From Gammaproteobacteria bacterium (GTDB lineage: Bacteria; Pseudomonadota; Gammaproteobacteria; Enterobacterales; Alteromonadaceae): DNA of 64,000 nt. The position numbers were made by a program, and so were the translations under genes. The stretch is from assembly GCA_018222405.1 (NCBI GenBank), contig JAAFAI010000025.1, forward strand, positions 1-64,000. Direction: 5' to 3'. The notes below the pieces were generated by a model, which searched no databases, was not told the DNA's origin, and worked only from the letters and a program-made list of their open reading frames with translations. Positions 18,004 through 27,885 of the stretch are shown here, piece after piece (the first letter of the stretch is position 1; every line of letters begins with the position of its first letter).

Positions 18004-18810
18004 TTACTTCCCTGTAGCGGCTTTCATTGCTGTTACAAACTCACCAAGTGAAGCCAGCATGGCTGGAACATCATCGAGGTTTTGCGCAATAATATTAACG
18101 GTGGCAGAGCCTGAAATTGCCCCGGCAGCACCGCTTTCAATGGCGTGTTTTACCTGTTCTGGATTCGAGATCCCAAAACCGAGCAGGGGCGGTGCAGCAT
18201 TAACACTGGTGAGTCGCTCTATTAACGACGCAGCTGGCATTGTGGCTGCGGTTTCTGCACCGGTAACACCAGCCCGGCCCAGCAAATAAGTATAGCCAGC
18301 TGATAAGTCACCAATGGCCTTAAAAGTGGCATCAGTAGCGTTTGGCGGCGCGATAAGAATTTGCTTGATGCCGTTGGCGTTTGCCGTATCGATGAAGCGC
18401 TTGGCTTCACGAATAGGCACGTCAGCAATCAGAATCGAGTCTACACCGGCATCGGCGGCTTGTGCATAAAAGCCTTCCACGCCTTTGGCTAATACCAGAT
18501 TACTGTAGAGCAATAACCCAATGGGTACATCCGGGTACTTAGCCCGAATACGCTTGAGTAATTCAAAACACGCAGTGGGCGTAACGCCGCTCTCCAGCGC
18601 TCGAATACTGGCCTTTTGAATGGTCGGGCCGTCGGCTACCGGATCAGAAAAGGGGATCCCCAGCTCTAGCGCATCGGCGCCGCTTTCAATCAACTGCGTG
18701 ATGATTTGCTCAGAGGTTTCAAGGTTCGGGTCACCGATCATCACAAATGGCACAAACGCGCCCTGACTTTGCTCGTCTAAATGAGCAAACATCGCTGCAT
18801 ATCTATCCAT
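18004..18810 (-). CDS. trpA: Tryptophan synthase alpha subunit
   Basis: This 268-residue TIM barrel splits indole-3-glycerol phosphate to indole and glyceraldehyde-3-phosphate within the alpha2-beta2 tryptophan synthase complex. Catalytic E49 and D60 are exactly in place in [19 protein letters not shown], and the phosphate-binding [10 protein letters not shown] loop is present near 213. The start overlaps trpB by 8 bp, so the two subunits are translationally coupled. Length matches E. coli TrpA (268). Confidence 0.98.
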   Translation of the reverse strand: MDRYAAMFAHLDEQSQGAFVPFVMIGDPNLETSEQIITQLIESGADALELGIPFSDPVADGPTIQKASIRALESGVTPTACFELLKRIRAKYPDVPIGLLLYSNLVLAKGVEGFYAQAADAGVDSILIADVPIREAKRFIDTANANGIKQILIAPPNATDATFKAIGDLSAGYTYLLGRAGVTGAETAATMPAASLIERLTSVNAAPPLLGFGISNPEQVKHAIESGAAGAISGSATVNIIAQNLDDVPAMLASLGEFVTAMKAATGK

Positions 18811-19990
18811 TAGCCTGATCTCCTAAAATACTGATTACGTGACCCAGGTCTTTATCGCCACGGCCAGACAAATTCACCACAATGACGGTTTCTTCTTCGG
18901 CTTCATCAGCCATGTTTAAGGCGTAGGCCAGCGCGTGAGAGGACTCAAGGGCCGGAATAATACCTTCTTTACGGGCCAGTAACTGGAAGGCATTGAGCGC
19001 TTCCTCGTCGGTTACCGACACATACTCAGCGCGGCCGATATCAGAAAGATACGCATGCTGTGGGCCAACGGCCGGATAATCCAGACCCGCTGATACCGAG
19101 TAACTTTCTTCAATCTGGCCATCCGGGTTTTGCATAATATAGGTGTAGGCGCCGTGCAGTATACCCTTAGTGCCTTTGCCAATCGCGGCACCATGATCTT
19201 TGGTATGTACGCCTTTACCGGCTGGTTCTACACCGACTAAGCGAACCGATGGCTCATCGATAAAGTCAGCAAACATGCCAATCGCATTAGAGCCACCGCC
19301 TACACATGCCACAACAGCGTCTGGCAGGCGACCTTCTTTCTCTAAAATCTGTGCACGGGTTTCTTCACCAATCATACGGTGGTATTCGCGTACGATGGTC
19401 GGGAACGGGTGAGGGCCCGCTGCCGTGCCGAGCAGATAATGAGCTTTGTCGTAATTGGCAGACCAGTCACGCAGTGCTTCGTTTACCGCGTCTTTTAAGG
19501 TGCCTGAACCAGAGTCTACCGGGATCACCTCTGCGCCCATTAAACGCATTCTGAAAACGTTAGGCGACTGCCGCTCAACGTCTTTCGCGCCCATGTAAAT
19601 ACGTGCTTTCAGGCCCAGTAACGCACACGCCAGCGCGGTTGCCACGCCGTGCTGACCAGCACCGGTTTCGGCGATAACCTCGGTTTTACCCATACGTTTG
19701 GTAAGTAGTGCCTGACCCAATACCTGATTGGTTTTATGCGCGCCGCCGTGAAGTAAATCTTCACGCTTTAAATACAGTTTAACGTTAGGGTTAGACACCA
19801 GATTACGGGTCAGGAACATGGACGTTGGACGTCCCGCGTAATCTTTTAAAAGTGACATAAACTCCGCATTAAATTCCGGATCGTCTTTCGCATCCAGGAA
19901 CGCTTGTTCAAGCTGATCCAGTGCGGGGATAAGCAGCTCAGGCACATACATGCCGCCGTATTCCCCAAATTTTGTATCTAATTGATTCAT
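18803..19990 (-). CDS. trpB: Tryptophan synthase beta subunit
   Basis: This 395-residue PLP enzyme condenses indole with serine to give tryptophan. The PLP lysine is K86 in GGAHKTNQ, the phosphate-binding loop is GGGSNAIG, and E109-type catalysis lies in AETGAGQHG. The substrate channel partner trpA follows with an 8-bp overlap. It is spaced 28 bp after trpCF. Nothing is unusual. Confidence 0.98.
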   Translation of the reverse strand: MNQLDTKFGEYGGMYVPELLIPALDQLEQAFLDAKDDPEFNAEFMSLLKDYAGRPTSMFLTRNLVSNPNVKLYLKREDLLHGGAHKTNQVLGQALLTKRMGKTEVIAETGAGQHGVATALACALLGLKARIYMGAKDVERQSPNVFRMRLMGAEVIPVDSGSGTLKDAVNEALRDWSANYDKAHYLLGTAAGPHPFPTIVREYHRMIGEETRAQILEKEGRLPDAVVACVGGGSNAIGMFADFIDEPSVRLVGVEPAGKGVHTKDHGAAIGKGTKGILHGAYTYIMQNPDGQIEESYSVSAGLDYPAVGPQHAYLSDIGRAEYVSVTDEEALNAFQLLARKEGIIPALESSHALAYALNMADEAEEETVIVVNLSGRGDKDLGHVISILGDQANG

Positions 19991-20018
19991 GAAATGTCCT
20001 GTTGAATATATCGGCCGG

Positions 20019-21416
20019 TTAATACTGGCGACAAATAGTAAAGAGTTCGCTGACCTGCTGTGCAGATTTGTTGCCCGGGCTGTCTTCTACCCCCGAGTTT
20101 ACATCAACAATGGCAACGCCGGTTGCCTGTGCAGCAGCAATATTCTGTGGATTGATACCACCTGCTATAACAAGTTTTTCGAGTTCAAGCTCATTGTGGA
20201 TCACTGACCAGTCAAATTGCTGGCCGGTACCACCGGTTTGTTTGCCAACCTGACAATCCAGCAGCACTTTATCCAGTGTTTCATCATCCAGCAACGCATG
20301 AGTCAGGTAAGGTAACTCACCGGCAACGCCAATGGCTTGCCAGATTTCGCAGCCCTCGGGCAGGTTTGCCCGTAAATGCTGGCGGTACATGGTATCTTCA
20401 TCACCATGCAGTTGCACGGCTTTAAGGCCCAGTTCGTTAGCGATTTCAAGTACCATTTCAAGGGGCTGATTGACGAACACACCAACGTAGTTACCTGCAG
20501 TGGCAGCAACAATGTCACGTGCCTGATCGGCTGTTACGCAGCGTTTGGAGTGAGCAGCAAAAATTAATCCGCAATAGCTCGCACCACATGCAAAGGCATG
20601 ACGTACCTGTTCCGGCTGAGTCATGCCGCAAACTTTAACCGTACCGTAAACCAGTTGTTTGACGGCCTGAGGCAGGTCCTGTTGTGCCATTAAGGCGCTG
20701 CCTACCAAAAAGCCCCGACACAGCGGCGCGAGGCGCAGCACGTCCTGATGGGTATAAATGCCGGACTCGCTGATCACCACATGTTCATGGGTTGCATCTT
20801 TTAGCATGGGGACCAGTTTTTCAGTTGTCGCCAAATCGGTTGACAGGTCGCGCAAATCGCGGTTGTTAATACCAATAATTTTGGCTTTTAACGCAATCGC
20901 ACGATGCATTTCTTCTTCGTTACTGACTTCGGTAAGAATATCCAGGCCCAGTGAGTCGGCCACCGCCGCAAGCTGTTGGTAGGTTTCATCATCTAGTACC
21001 GATAGCATTAATAATATGGCATCAGCATTGTAATAACGGGCCAGGTACACCTGATACTCGCAAACAAAGAAGTCTTTGTTAAGCACCGGCTGGCTAACGC
21101 GTTCTGTCACATAGGCTAAGTATTCAAATTTGCCCTGAAAGTACTTCTCGTCTGTTAAAACCGAAATGCCTGCCGCAAAGGGGGTGTAGGCCGAGAGGAT
21201 TTCATCCAGATCGAACTTTTCGCGGATCAGCCCTTTTGAGGGGGAGGCTTTTTTACACTCTAAGATATACCCGGCGTTTGGGGCATTCAGGGCATCAAAC
21301 AGACTTTTGGTTGATGGCGTTAACCCTTGCTTTATTTGCTCAAGAGGCGTCTCGGCCATGCGTGCTTCAATTTCGACACGTTTGTCTTCAACTATTTTCT
21401 CGAGGACGTTGCTCAT
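20019..21416 (-). CDS. trpCF: Bifunctional IGP synthase / PRA isomerase
   Basis: This 465-residue fusion catalyses two steps. The N-terminal half (about 1-255) is indole-3-glycerol phosphate synthase ([36 protein letters not shown]), and the C-terminal half (about 256-465) is phosphoribosylanthranilate isomerase (VKVCGMT with catalytic Cys, [21 protein letters not shown]). The fused form is typical of gammaproteobacteria such as E. coli, where it is named trpC. It overlaps trpD by 4 bp (ATGA). Confidence 0.97.
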   Translation of the reverse strand: MSNVLEKIVEDKRVEIEARMAETPLEQIKQGLTPSTKSLFDALNAPNAGYILECKKASPSKGLIREKFDLDEILSAYTPFAAGISVLTDEKYFQGKFEYLAYVTERVSQPVLNKDFFVCEYQVYLARYYNADAILLMLSVLDDETYQQLAAVADSLGLDILTEVSNEEEMHRAIALKAKIIGINNRDLRDLSTDLATTEKLVPMLKDATHEHVVISESGIYTHQDVLRLAPLCRGFLVGSALMAQQDLPQAVKQLVYGTVKVCGMTQPEQVRHAFACGASYCGLIFAAHSKRCVTADQARDIVAATAGNYVGVFVNQPLEMVLEIANELGLKAVQLHGDEDTMYRQHLRANLPEGCEIWQAIGVAGELPYLTHALLDDETLDKVLLDCQVGKQTGGTGQQFDWSVIHNELELEKLVIAGGINPQNIAAAQATGVAIVDVNSGVEDSPGNKSAQQVSELFTICRQY

Positions 21417-22441
21417 GCATTTTCTTCCAATTGGCTGTGTTCAGCGATTTGTCTGATTAAATTGATGGGGGCGGCGTTCGCCATGGCATTGAGCGCCTGC
21501 TCAGCACCATCCTTAAAGGTATTGGCGTGTCCGCTGATTTTTAGCAGTGCACCGGCATTCATTGCGATAGCTTCCCGGTGGGCCTGTTCACCTTCACCGC
21601 GTAACGCGGCCTCAATCAGCTGGCGGTTTTCAACTGGCTCACCGCCAGCAATAGCGCTGATAGGCGCATGGTTCAGGCCAAAGTCGGCAGCGGTAACCGT
21701 ATAGAGGGTGGTACTGCCATGATCGATTTCTACCACCTGAGTGGGGCCGTGTAATGATAGCTCATCCAGTCCGTCACCGTAGACGATTAACGCTTTGCGT
21801 TGTCCCATCAGTGTAAGAGTTTGCGCGTAGATATCCAGTAGCTCCGGAGTATAAACGCCATACACACCAAACGTCGGGCCGGCCGGGTTGGCCAGTGGGC
21901 CCAGAATGTTAAACAAAGTGCGGGTTTTCATCTCAGCACGCACCGGCGCCGCAAAGCGCATACCGGCATGATAGACCGGCGCAAACAAGAAACAGAAATT
22001 CACCTCATCCAGGCACTTGCGTGCCACCTCAGGTGTAATATCAAGCTTTATACCGCATTCACGGAAGAAGTCAGCCGAGCCGGATTTGCTTGATACGCTG
22101 CGGTTACCATGTTTGGCGACCTTAACACCACAACTGGCAGCTACCAGCGCCGCGGCGCTGGAAATATTGATAGTATGATGGCCATCACCACCGGTGCCAA
22201 CGATATCACCAAATTCGTAATCCGGTGTGGGAAAAGGGCGTGCATTAGACACCATGGCACTGGCTGCTCCGGCAATTTCGTTGGGGGACTCGCCGTTAAT
22301 CTTAAGTGCGGTCAGTAAGGTGGCGAGCTTTACTTCGGAAAGCTCACCGTGCATCACCTGATTAAATACCGAAAACGACTCGGCCTGGGTCAGGTTCTGA
22401 CCGTCGAAGAGTTTTTCAATTACCTTGCTGTAGTCAGCCAT
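21413..22441 (-). CDS. trpD: Anthranilate phosphoribosyltransferase
   Basis: This 342-residue enzyme transfers phosphoribose from PRPP to anthranilate. The PRPP loop GTGGDG is present (DIVGTGGDGHHTINIS), followed by VAKHGNRSVSSKSGSAD and the Mg-binding GDGLDE. It is a separate gene from trpG, unlike the trpGD fusion of E. coli; trpG ends 3 bp upstream. Confidence 0.97.
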   Translation of the reverse strand: MADYSKVIEKLFDGQNLTQAESFSVFNQVMHGELSEVKLATLLTALKINGESPNEIAGAASAMVSNARPFPTPDYEFGDIVGTGGDGHHTINISSAAALVAASCGVKVAKHGNRSVSSKSGSADFFRECGIKLDITPEVARKCLDEVNFCFLFAPVYHAGMRFAAPVRAEMKTRTLFNILGPLANPAGPTFGVYGVYTPELLDIYAQTLTLMGQRKALIVYGDGLDELSLHGPTQVVEIDHGSTTLYTVTAADFGLNHAPISAIAGGEPVENRQLIEAALRGEGEQAHREAIAMNAGALLKISGHANTFKDGAEQALNAMANAAPINLIRQIAEHSQLEENA

Positions 22442-22444
22442 GAG

Positions 22445-23047
22445 TTAATCCTCTTTGGTCAGGTAATGAATGCTTTGCAGCAGCAGGCGACTGCCCTCTG
22501 CCGTTAGAATGGACTCCGGATGAAACTGGAATCCAAGCATTTTATCGTCGGACTGATAGACCGCCATAACCGTGGTACCGACTTTGGCCAGTGGTGTTAA
22601 GCCTTCAGGTAACTCCAGCGCCATCAGCGAGTGGTAGCGGGCGACATGAAGCGGCTGCGGCATACCTGCAAACATGGCCTCTCCGGTATGGGTAATGGCC
22701 GATGATTTACCGTGCATCACATCTTCAGCGCGGCCAACGGTGCCGCCATAATGGGCGACGATGGCCTGATGGCCAAGACAAATTCCGAGTACCGGAAAAT
22801 GGCCCTGGACCAGGCTTAACAGCTCCGGCATACAACCGGCTTCATGCGGTGCACCAGGCCCCGGGGATAATAGCAATAAAACCGGCCCATTTTCAGCCTG
22901 CAATTGCATTTTTTCGAATAACATTCTGGCGTCAACATTATTGCGGTACACCACAATATTCAATTCCATGGTGCGCAGCTCATCGACCAGGTTGTAGGTA
23001 AAAGAGTCGACGTTATCTAACAGAAAAACGGTGATAGGCTGGCTCAT
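22445..23047 (-). CDS. trpG: Anthranilate synthase glutaminase component
   Basis: This 200-residue class-I glutamine amidotransferase supplies ammonia to TrpE. It carries LLLSPGPGAPHEAG, nucleophile C90 in GICLGHQ, and the His-Glu pair in FQFHPESILT near 170. Its ATG overlaps the trpE stop (TAATG), giving coupled translation. The chromosomal position beside trpE and the lack of pabB make pabA less likely. Confidence 0.97.
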   Translation of the reverse strand: MSQPITVFLLDNVDSFTYNLVDELRTMELNIVVYRNNVDARMLFEKMQLQAENGPVLLLLSPGPGAPHEAGCMPELLSLVQGHFPVLGICLGHQAIVAHYGGTVGRAEDVMHGKSSAITHTGEAMFAGMPQPLHVARYHSLMALELPEGLTPLAKVGTTVMAVYQSDDKMLGFQFHPESILTAEGSRLLLQSIHYLTKED

Positions 23048-24642
23048 TATGATTCTCCCTGAACGTTTACTGAGGATTTCACTGCGTTGATGACGGCCTG
23101 TGCCTTGTTACGGGTTTCATCTGCTTCTGCCTGTGGGTCGGAATCATACACTACGCCAGCCCCTGCCTGTATGTAGGCGCGGCCGTTTTTAACAAAAGCG
23201 GAGCGGATGACAATACAGGTATCCATATCGCCATCGTTATTCAGGTAACCTACGGCGCCACCGTAGCTGCCGCGACGTTTGTGCTCGACCTTGCGAATTA
23301 ACGAAGCTGCACTGACTTTAGGCGCGCCTACCAGGGTGCCCATATTCATGCAGGCCTGATAGGCATGCAGCGCATCCAGATCGTGGCGTAACTGGCCAAC
23401 CACGCGTGATACCAGGTGCATTACGTGGGAATAGCGGTCCACTTTAAGTAAGTCTTTCACATAACGGGTGCCCGGCTCAGACACTTTGGCTACATCATTA
23501 CGGGCCAGGTCTACCAGCATCAGGTGTTCGGCTTTTTCTTTCTGATCTTCACGCAGGTTAAGCTCAATGCGGCTATCCATATCATGGTCTATCTCGCCAT
23601 TCGCGCGTTTGCCACGGGGGCGGGTGCCGGCAATAGGATAGATTTCCACAACATTGCTTTGTGCAGTGTATTTAAGGGCTGACTCCGGCGATGCACCAAA
23701 AATAGTAAACTCAGCATCCTGCATGTAAAACATATAAGGGCTGGGATTTTGTTTTTTCAGAGCGGCGTAGGCGGTAAGTGGTGCGGGGCAGGGCAGAGAA
23801 AACGTTCGGGACGGCACAACCTGAAAGATATCGCCGGCCAGAATATGTTCTTTTAAGGTCAGCACGTCGTTGCAGTACTCTTCGTCCGATTTATCCACTT
23901 GTAAGGACGTGGGCTCACTCACAGCAACCGGCGATAAATCATGTGGCGCCAGGCTTTGTAACTCGGCGCACAGGGCCTCGAGGCGCTGAGCAATAGCAAA
24001 ATAACTGGTGGCCACTTCACTGCCGCTGAACACGCTACCAAGCAATCGTGCCTGACGGGTTTGATGGTCAAAAGTGATCAGGGTCTCAGCCAGATAAAAA
24101 ACATAGTCGGCGCAGTCATTATCACCTTCTTCTACTTCAGGTAGCTCTTCGAAGGTCGCCAGCAAATCATAAGCAAATACCCCACCTAAGAATACAGCAT
24201 GCTGGTGGTCCCTCAGCGGCGTGATTTGCTTAACTACCATCCGCAGTACGTCGAACACGCTGGTGGATTTTAAGCGACTGTCCTCGTCGAGGTTGGCCGT
24301 TTGGGAATGGCACTGCAGGGTAATTTCAGTTTCGCTGATGATCTGGCATTTTAAGTCGGCCGGACAGCTTTCCATAAACAACGGTAACAGCCCCTTGCCG
24401 TTGGCACTTAGCGCTTGTATTGCGACGTGCTGGCCGCGGCATTCAAAGCGCAGAGCGCCATCTACCATCAGCAGACTTTGCAGATTATCCTTACTGTCTA
24501 TCTCGGCTGACTCGAGCAGTAACGCATGAGGCTTTTCGCCACACAGCTGGGCAAATGCCGCTAAGGGATCATTGACGTAGGTTGCTGTCCTCTCAATGGT
24601 TTCCACTTTTCCCGGGACCATGCCTAATTCGGCCAAACTCAT
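23047..24642 (-). CDS. trpE: Anthranilate synthase component I
   Basis: This 531-residue chorismate-binding enzyme makes anthranilate with TrpG. The N-terminal region carries the feedback-inhibition motif LLLESAEI (Trp-binding LLES). The catalytic domain has PIAGTRPRG, IELNLREDQKEKAEHLMLVDLARND, GAPKVSA and IQAGAGVVYDSDP. I placed the start at ATG 24642 behind a GGAG site; the longer frame runs back through the attenuator. It is first in the operon after trpL, so it is controlled by attenuation and end-product inhibition. Confidence 0.97.
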   Translation of the reverse strand: MSLAELGMVPGKVETIERTATYVNDPLAAFAQLCGEKPHALLLESAEIDSKDNLQSLLMVDGALRFECRGQHVAIQALSANGKGLLPLFMESCPADLKCQIISETEITLQCHSQTANLDEDSRLKSTSVFDVLRMVVKQITPLRDHQHAVFLGGVFAYDLLATFEELPEVEEGDNDCADYVFYLAETLITFDHQTRQARLLGSVFSGSEVATSYFAIAQRLEALCAELQSLAPHDLSPVAVSEPTSLQVDKSDEEYCNDVLTLKEHILAGDIFQVVPSRTFSLPCPAPLTAYAALKKQNPSPYMFYMQDAEFTIFGASPESALKYTAQSNVVEIYPIAGTRPRGKRANGEIDHDMDSRIELNLREDQKEKAEHLMLVDLARNDVAKVSEPGTRYVKDLLKVDRYSHVMHLVSRVVGQLRHDLDALHAYQACMNMGTLVGAPKVSAASLIRKVEHKRRGSYGGAVGYLNNDGDMDTCIVIRSAFVKNGRAYIQAGAGVVYDSDPQAEADETRNKAQAVINAVKSSVNVQGES

Positions 24643-24663
24643 CTTTTTTCTCCGGTTAAAAAT

Positions 24664-24694
24664 TAAAAAAAAGGCCCGTAACATTACGGGCCTT
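24664..24694 (-). terminator. trp attenuator
   Basis: Read on the minus strand, an 11-bp GC-rich stem (24671-24681 with 24684-24694, arms AAGGCCCGTAA and TTACGGGCCTT, CA/TG loop) is followed by eight T residues. It lies between the Trp-rich leader peptide and trpE. The 5' arm core GCCCGT can instead pair with ACGGGC just after the leader stop codon (24727-24732), giving an antiterminator. This is the classic trp attenuation layout. Confidence 0.9.
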
Positions 24695-24731
24695 TTTTGT
24701 TTGTATTGCGCACTAACGCTCACACCGCCCG

Positions 24732-24797
24732 TTATCGAAGGGAGTGCCACCACCAGATAGTTGCCATTACGGCGCTGTGTTGTGGTTGTTTAAGCAT
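24732..24797 (-). CDS. trpL: trp operon leader peptide
   Basis: This 21-codon ORF has three consecutive Trp codons (residues 15-17, bases 24747-24755), preceded by an AGGA ribosome site. It begins MLKQPQHSAV and ends WWWHSLR. When charged tRNA-Trp is scarce, a ribosome stalled at residues 15-17 would leave the downstream ACGGGC free to pair with the attenuator's first arm and allow readthrough into trpE. The position, Trp run and following terminator make the assignment firm, although the ORF is too short for standard callers. Confidence 0.9.
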   Translation of the reverse strand: MLKQPQHSAVMATIWWWHSLR

Positions 24798-24829
24798 TAG
24801 TTTCCTGTCTCGTTGTTTTAATTTGATAT

Positions 24830-24847
24830 CTTCGATAGGCATCGAAG
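24830..24847. repeat. Perfect inverted repeat in trp/rnm spacer
   Basis: CTTCGAT (24830-24836) and ATCGAAG (24841-24847) flank an AGGC loop. It sits between the likely trp promoter and trpL, so it may be an untranslated-leader hairpin or a protein-binding palindrome. It does not resemble the E. coli TrpR operator (ACTAGT-type). Confidence 0.5.
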
Positions 24848-24856
24848 CATTCAATC

Positions 24857-24900
24857 CGTATACTGTGCTATAGAAGAAAACAAAAACCCATTTGTGTCAA
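24857..24900 (-). promoter_or_regulatory. trpL: Candidate trp operon promoter region
   Basis: A consensus -35 hexamer TTGACA lies at 24895-24900 on the minus strand, but the hexamer 17 bp downstream (TCTTCT) is poor. TATACG at 24857-24862 is a better -10, paired with a weak -35 at TTTTTG. The start point is therefore unresolved. No clear TrpR operator is visible, so regulation may rest mainly on attenuation. Confidence 0.35.
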
Positions 24901-24918
24901 CCATAAATTTGAAATTAC

Positions 24919-25785
24919 ATGAAAATTGACTTGCACAGTCACACCACTTTCTCGGATGGCCGCTTAACGCCAGCCGAACTTATTCAGCGTGCGCAAACCA
25001 TGCAGGTTGATGTACTGGCTATTACCGATCACGACAGTACATATGGCCTTGCGGATGCTCACGCTGCGGCTCAGGAGCATTACCCGGCACTAAGGATTAT
25101 TGACGGCGTTGAAATCTCCACGCGCTGGCACAGTTTTGAAATCCATATTGTCGGTTTAAATATCGATACCGGGCACCCGGCACTGCAGGCATTTTTGGCA
25201 GACCAGCAGCAAAAACGTGAAGAACGTGCGGCTAAAATTGCTGATAAGCTGGCAAAATGCGGTTTTGAAGGTACTCTGGAAAGAGCGCGCCGTTATGCTG
25301 GAGTAGGCCAGATCACCCGGGCGCACTTTGCCCGTGTGCTGGTGGATAATTTCCAGGTCGCGACCTTAGAGAAAGCCTTTAAGCTGTATCTGGGCAAAGG
25401 AAAGCGTGCGGCTGTGAAGGCCGAGTGGCCGGATATCGCTGCGGCGGTAAAGGTGATTCAACAGGCGGGAGGCCGGGCGGTACTGGCGCATCCCATTCAT
25501 TACGACATGACCACCAAATGGCTGCGCCGGCTAGTCGCAGAGTTTGCTGAGGCGGGGGGCGATGCCGCAGAAGTGGTGTTTCCCGGTATGAGTGCCGAGA
25601 AACAAACCCTGTTGCAGTCTATTGTAGCTGAATATGAACTGCTGGCATCGGCTGGCTCTGATTTTCATTTTCCCGGACGCTGGACTGAGCTGGGACGTTG
25701 TCAGTTAAAGTCAGACACACTCACGCCGGTCTGGCATGACTGGAATTTAGCAGTGAGTCAATCCTCACTAAAGGACCCTGTATGA
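24919..25785 (+). CDS. rnm: PHP-domain 5'-3' exoribonuclease RNase AM
   Basis: This 288-residue PHP phosphoesterase is homologous to E. coli YciV (Rnm), which matures the 5' ends of rRNAs and degrades pAp. Metal-binding PHP motifs are HSHTTFSDG, ITDHDS, GVEIST, VLAHPIHY and GSDFHFPG. It diverges from the trp operon and overlaps yciO by 4 bp. The same yciV-yciO-trp neighbourhood occurs in E. coli. Confidence 0.93.
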   Translation: MKIDLHSHTTFSDGRLTPAELIQRAQTMQVDVLAITDHDSTYGLADAHAAAQEHYPALRIIDGVEISTRWHSFEIHIVGLNIDTGHPALQAFLADQQQKREERAAKIADKLAKCGFEGTLERARRYAGVGQITRAHFARVLVDNFQVATLEKAFKLYLGKGKRAAVKAEWPDIAAAVKVIQQAGGRAVLAHPIHYDMTTKWLRRLVAEFAEAGGDAAEVVFPGMSAEKQTLLQSIVAEYELLASAGSDFHFPGRWTELGRCQLKSDTLTPVWHDWNLAVSQSSLKDPV

Positions 25786-26402
25786 GTCAGTTTTTTTACG
25801 TACACCCTGATAATCCGCAGTCACGCCTGATCAAACAGGCAGTTGAACTCATTCGCCAGGGTGAGGTGGTGGTTTATCCTACCGACTCCGGTTATGCCAT
25901 AGGCTGTCAGATGGATGACAAACGGGCGCTGGATCAGCTTTGTCGCATCCGGCAGATAGCGAATGAACACAATTTTTCACTTATGTGCCGGGACATGTCT
26001 GAGCTTTCGGTGTACGCCAAGGTAGATAATGTGGCCTTTCGGATGCTCAAAAATAACACGCCGGGGCCCTATACCTTTGTGTTGAAAGCGACCCGCGAAG
26101 TACCTAAGCGGTTACAGAATCCCAAACGCCGTACCATCGGGATCCGGGTGCCGGACAATATTATTGCGCTGGCATTGCTTGAGGAACTTAATGAGCCGCT
26201 CATGTCGACCTCGTTAATTCTGCCCGGACAATCGCTGGCAGAGTCAGATCCTGACGAAATTCGCGATAAGCTGGAAAAACAGGTAGGCCTGATAATTCAT
26301 GGCGGATATCTGGGTGAACAGCCCACTACAGTGATTGATCTTAGCGAAGGTGAACCTGTAGTGGTACGTGAAGGCAGCGGCGATGTGACGCCGTTTTTAT
26401 AA
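25782..26402 (+). CDS. yciO: YciO-type threonylcarbamoyl-AMP synthase-like
   Basis: This 206-residue Sua5/YciO/YrdC-fold protein has VVYPTDSGYAIGC, KNNTPGPYTFVLKAT, RTIGIRVPDN and MSTSLILPG, the nucleotide/threonine-binding segments of the family. YciO is a paralogue of TsaC; whether it makes threonylcarbamoyl-AMP in vivo is not settled. Translationally coupled to rnm (ATGA overlap). Confidence 0.92.
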   Translation: MSQFFYVHPDNPQSRLIKQAVELIRQGEVVVYPTDSGYAIGCQMDDKRALDQLCRIRQIANEHNFSLMCRDMSELSVYAKVDNVAFRMLKNNTPGPYTFVLKATREVPKRLQNPKRRTIGIRVPDNIIALALLEELNEPLMSTSLILPGQSLAESDPDEIRDKLEKQVGLIIHGGYLGEQPTTVIDLSEGEPVVVREGSGDVTPFL

Positions 26403-26422
26403 CACGGTAAATCAGACCTTTT

Positions 26423-27259
26423 ATGAGCAATAGCGACGAGCCATCCTCAACCCTCGCCACACCGGTGCAGCAGCCGCTGCCACTGGCCTTTGTGAATGGC
26501 GAAGCGGTGATTGAAAAACCGGAGGATTTGTATATTCCGCCGGAAGCGCTGGAGGTGATCCTGGAGTCTTTTGAAGGCCCGCTGGACTTATTGCTGTATT
26601 TAATCCGCAAACAGAAATTTGATATTACTACTATGCCGGTGGCGGAAATTACCCGTCAGTACATGGAATACGTAGAAGTTATGCAAACCCTTAAACTGGA
26701 GTTGGCGGCAGAATACCTGTTGATGGCTGCTATCCTGGCCGAAATTAAGTCACGATTATTACTGCCAAGTCGCAGTAATGAAGAAGACGATGAGGAAGAC
26801 CCGCGAGCGGCACTGATACGACGTTTGCAGGAATATGAGCTCATTAAGCAAGCGGCAGAAGACCTCGATCTGCAGCCGCGTATGGAGCGCGATCTGTTTA
26901 GCGTCAGCGTGGAGCCATCCGCCGATATCCAGCCAGTGATAATCCAGCCGGACGTGTCGCTACAGGAACTGGTAATGGCCTTTTCGGCTGCCATACAGCG
27001 TGCTGCCGCATTTGAGCATCACCACATCACCCCGGAAGCCCTCAGTACCCGGGAGCGTATGAGTAAAATTTTGCAGTTACTCAATGCCGAAGAGTATACC
27101 CCGATGGAAGCACTGTTTACCGCAGAAGAGGGGCGGGCCGGCGCGGTGGTAACCTTTCTGGCCATTTTAGAACTGGTTAAAGGGCAGAGTATTCATCTGG
27201 TACAGGCTGGGCCGTTTGCCCGCATTCATGTGAAGTTAGGTAGTTTTGAAGCACCATGA
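26423..27259 (+). CDS. scpA: Segregation and condensation protein A
   Basis: This 278-residue kleisin subunit bridges SMC heads with ScpB in chromosome condensation. Diagnostic motifs are ESFEGPLDLLLYLIRKQKFDITTMPVAEITRQY, AAEYLLMAAILAEIKSRLLLP and a C-terminal winged helix (FLAILELVKGQ). The 40-residue N-terminal extension is Pro/Glu-rich. It overlaps scpB by 4 bp. No smc gene is in the window; the SMC partner may be elsewhere, as many gammaproteobacteria carry orphan ScpAB beside MukBEF. Confidence 0.94.
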   Translation: MSNSDEPSSTLATPVQQPLPLAFVNGEAVIEKPEDLYIPPEALEVILESFEGPLDLLLYLIRKQKFDITTMPVAEITRQYMEYVEVMQTLKLELAAEYLLMAAILAEIKSRLLLPSRSNEEDDEEDPRAALIRRLQEYELIKQAAEDLDLQPRMERDLFSVSVEPSADIQPVIIQPDVSLQELVMAFSAAIQRAAAFEHHHITPEALSTRERMSKILQLLNAEEYTPMEALFTAEEGRAGAVVTFLAILELVKGQSIHLVQAGPFARIHVKLGSFEAP

Positions 27260-27885
27260 AAAAAATCAACAGTGAACAGCTTAAACAGCTTATCGAGGCA
27301 ACTATCTTTGTCTCGGATCAACCGGTTTCCGTGGATAAATTAAAAAATACTGTACTGGCCGATTTCACCGTCAGTGATAAAGCGATACAATCAGCCGTGA
27401 GCGCCCTGCAGCTGGATTATCGCCCGCGCGGTATTCAACTGGTCGAGGTGGCCAGTGGTTACCGGTTTCAGTCATTGGATAGCCTTAGCCCCTGGCTGAG
27501 TCGTCTGTGGCAGGAAACCAGTCCCAAATATTCCCGGGCGATGTTAGAAACGCTTGCACTGATTGCCTATCGACAACCCATAACCCGGGGAGAGATAGAG
27601 CAGGTGCGTGGAGTGGCGGTTAGCAGCAACATTATTAAAACACTGACTGAACGTGAGTGGATTAAAGTGATTGGCCATAAGGAAGTACCCGGTCGGCCCG
27701 CGCTGTATGCTACGACTAAACAATTTTTAGATTATTTTTCGCTGAAGTCACTCAGTGACTTACCTAATGCCGAGGATTTTATGGCCTCGCTTGATGCGAC
27801 ACAAAACGTTACTCACGTGTTGCATGATGAGCAGGGCTCCCAGACGCAAGGTGATAGCGACAACCAAAAAGAGTCAATACACTAA
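27256..27885 (+). CDS. scpB: Segregation and condensation protein B
   Basis: This 209-residue protein has two winged-helix domains: [14 protein letters not shown] near the start, and [47 protein letters not shown] in the second, the strongest ScpB signature. A polar tail of about 40 residues rich in Asp, Gln and Ser follows. It is coupled both to scpA (ATGA) and to rluB (TAATG). Confidence 0.95.
   Translation: MKKINSEQLKQLIEATIFVSDQPVSVDKLKNTVLADFTVSDKAIQSAVSALQLDYRPRGIQLVEVASGYRFQSLDSLSPWLSRLWQETSPKYSRAMLETLALIAYRQPITRGEIEQVRGVAVSSNIIKTLTEREWIKVIGHKEVPGRPALYATTKQFLDYFSLKSLSDLPNAEDFMASLDATQNVTHVLHDEQGSQTQGDSDNQKESIH

Noticed and set aside
24845..24870. Possible TrpR operator near the trp promoter
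   Set aside because: GTATACTGTGCTATAG has only weak symmetry and lacks the ACTAGT half-sites.
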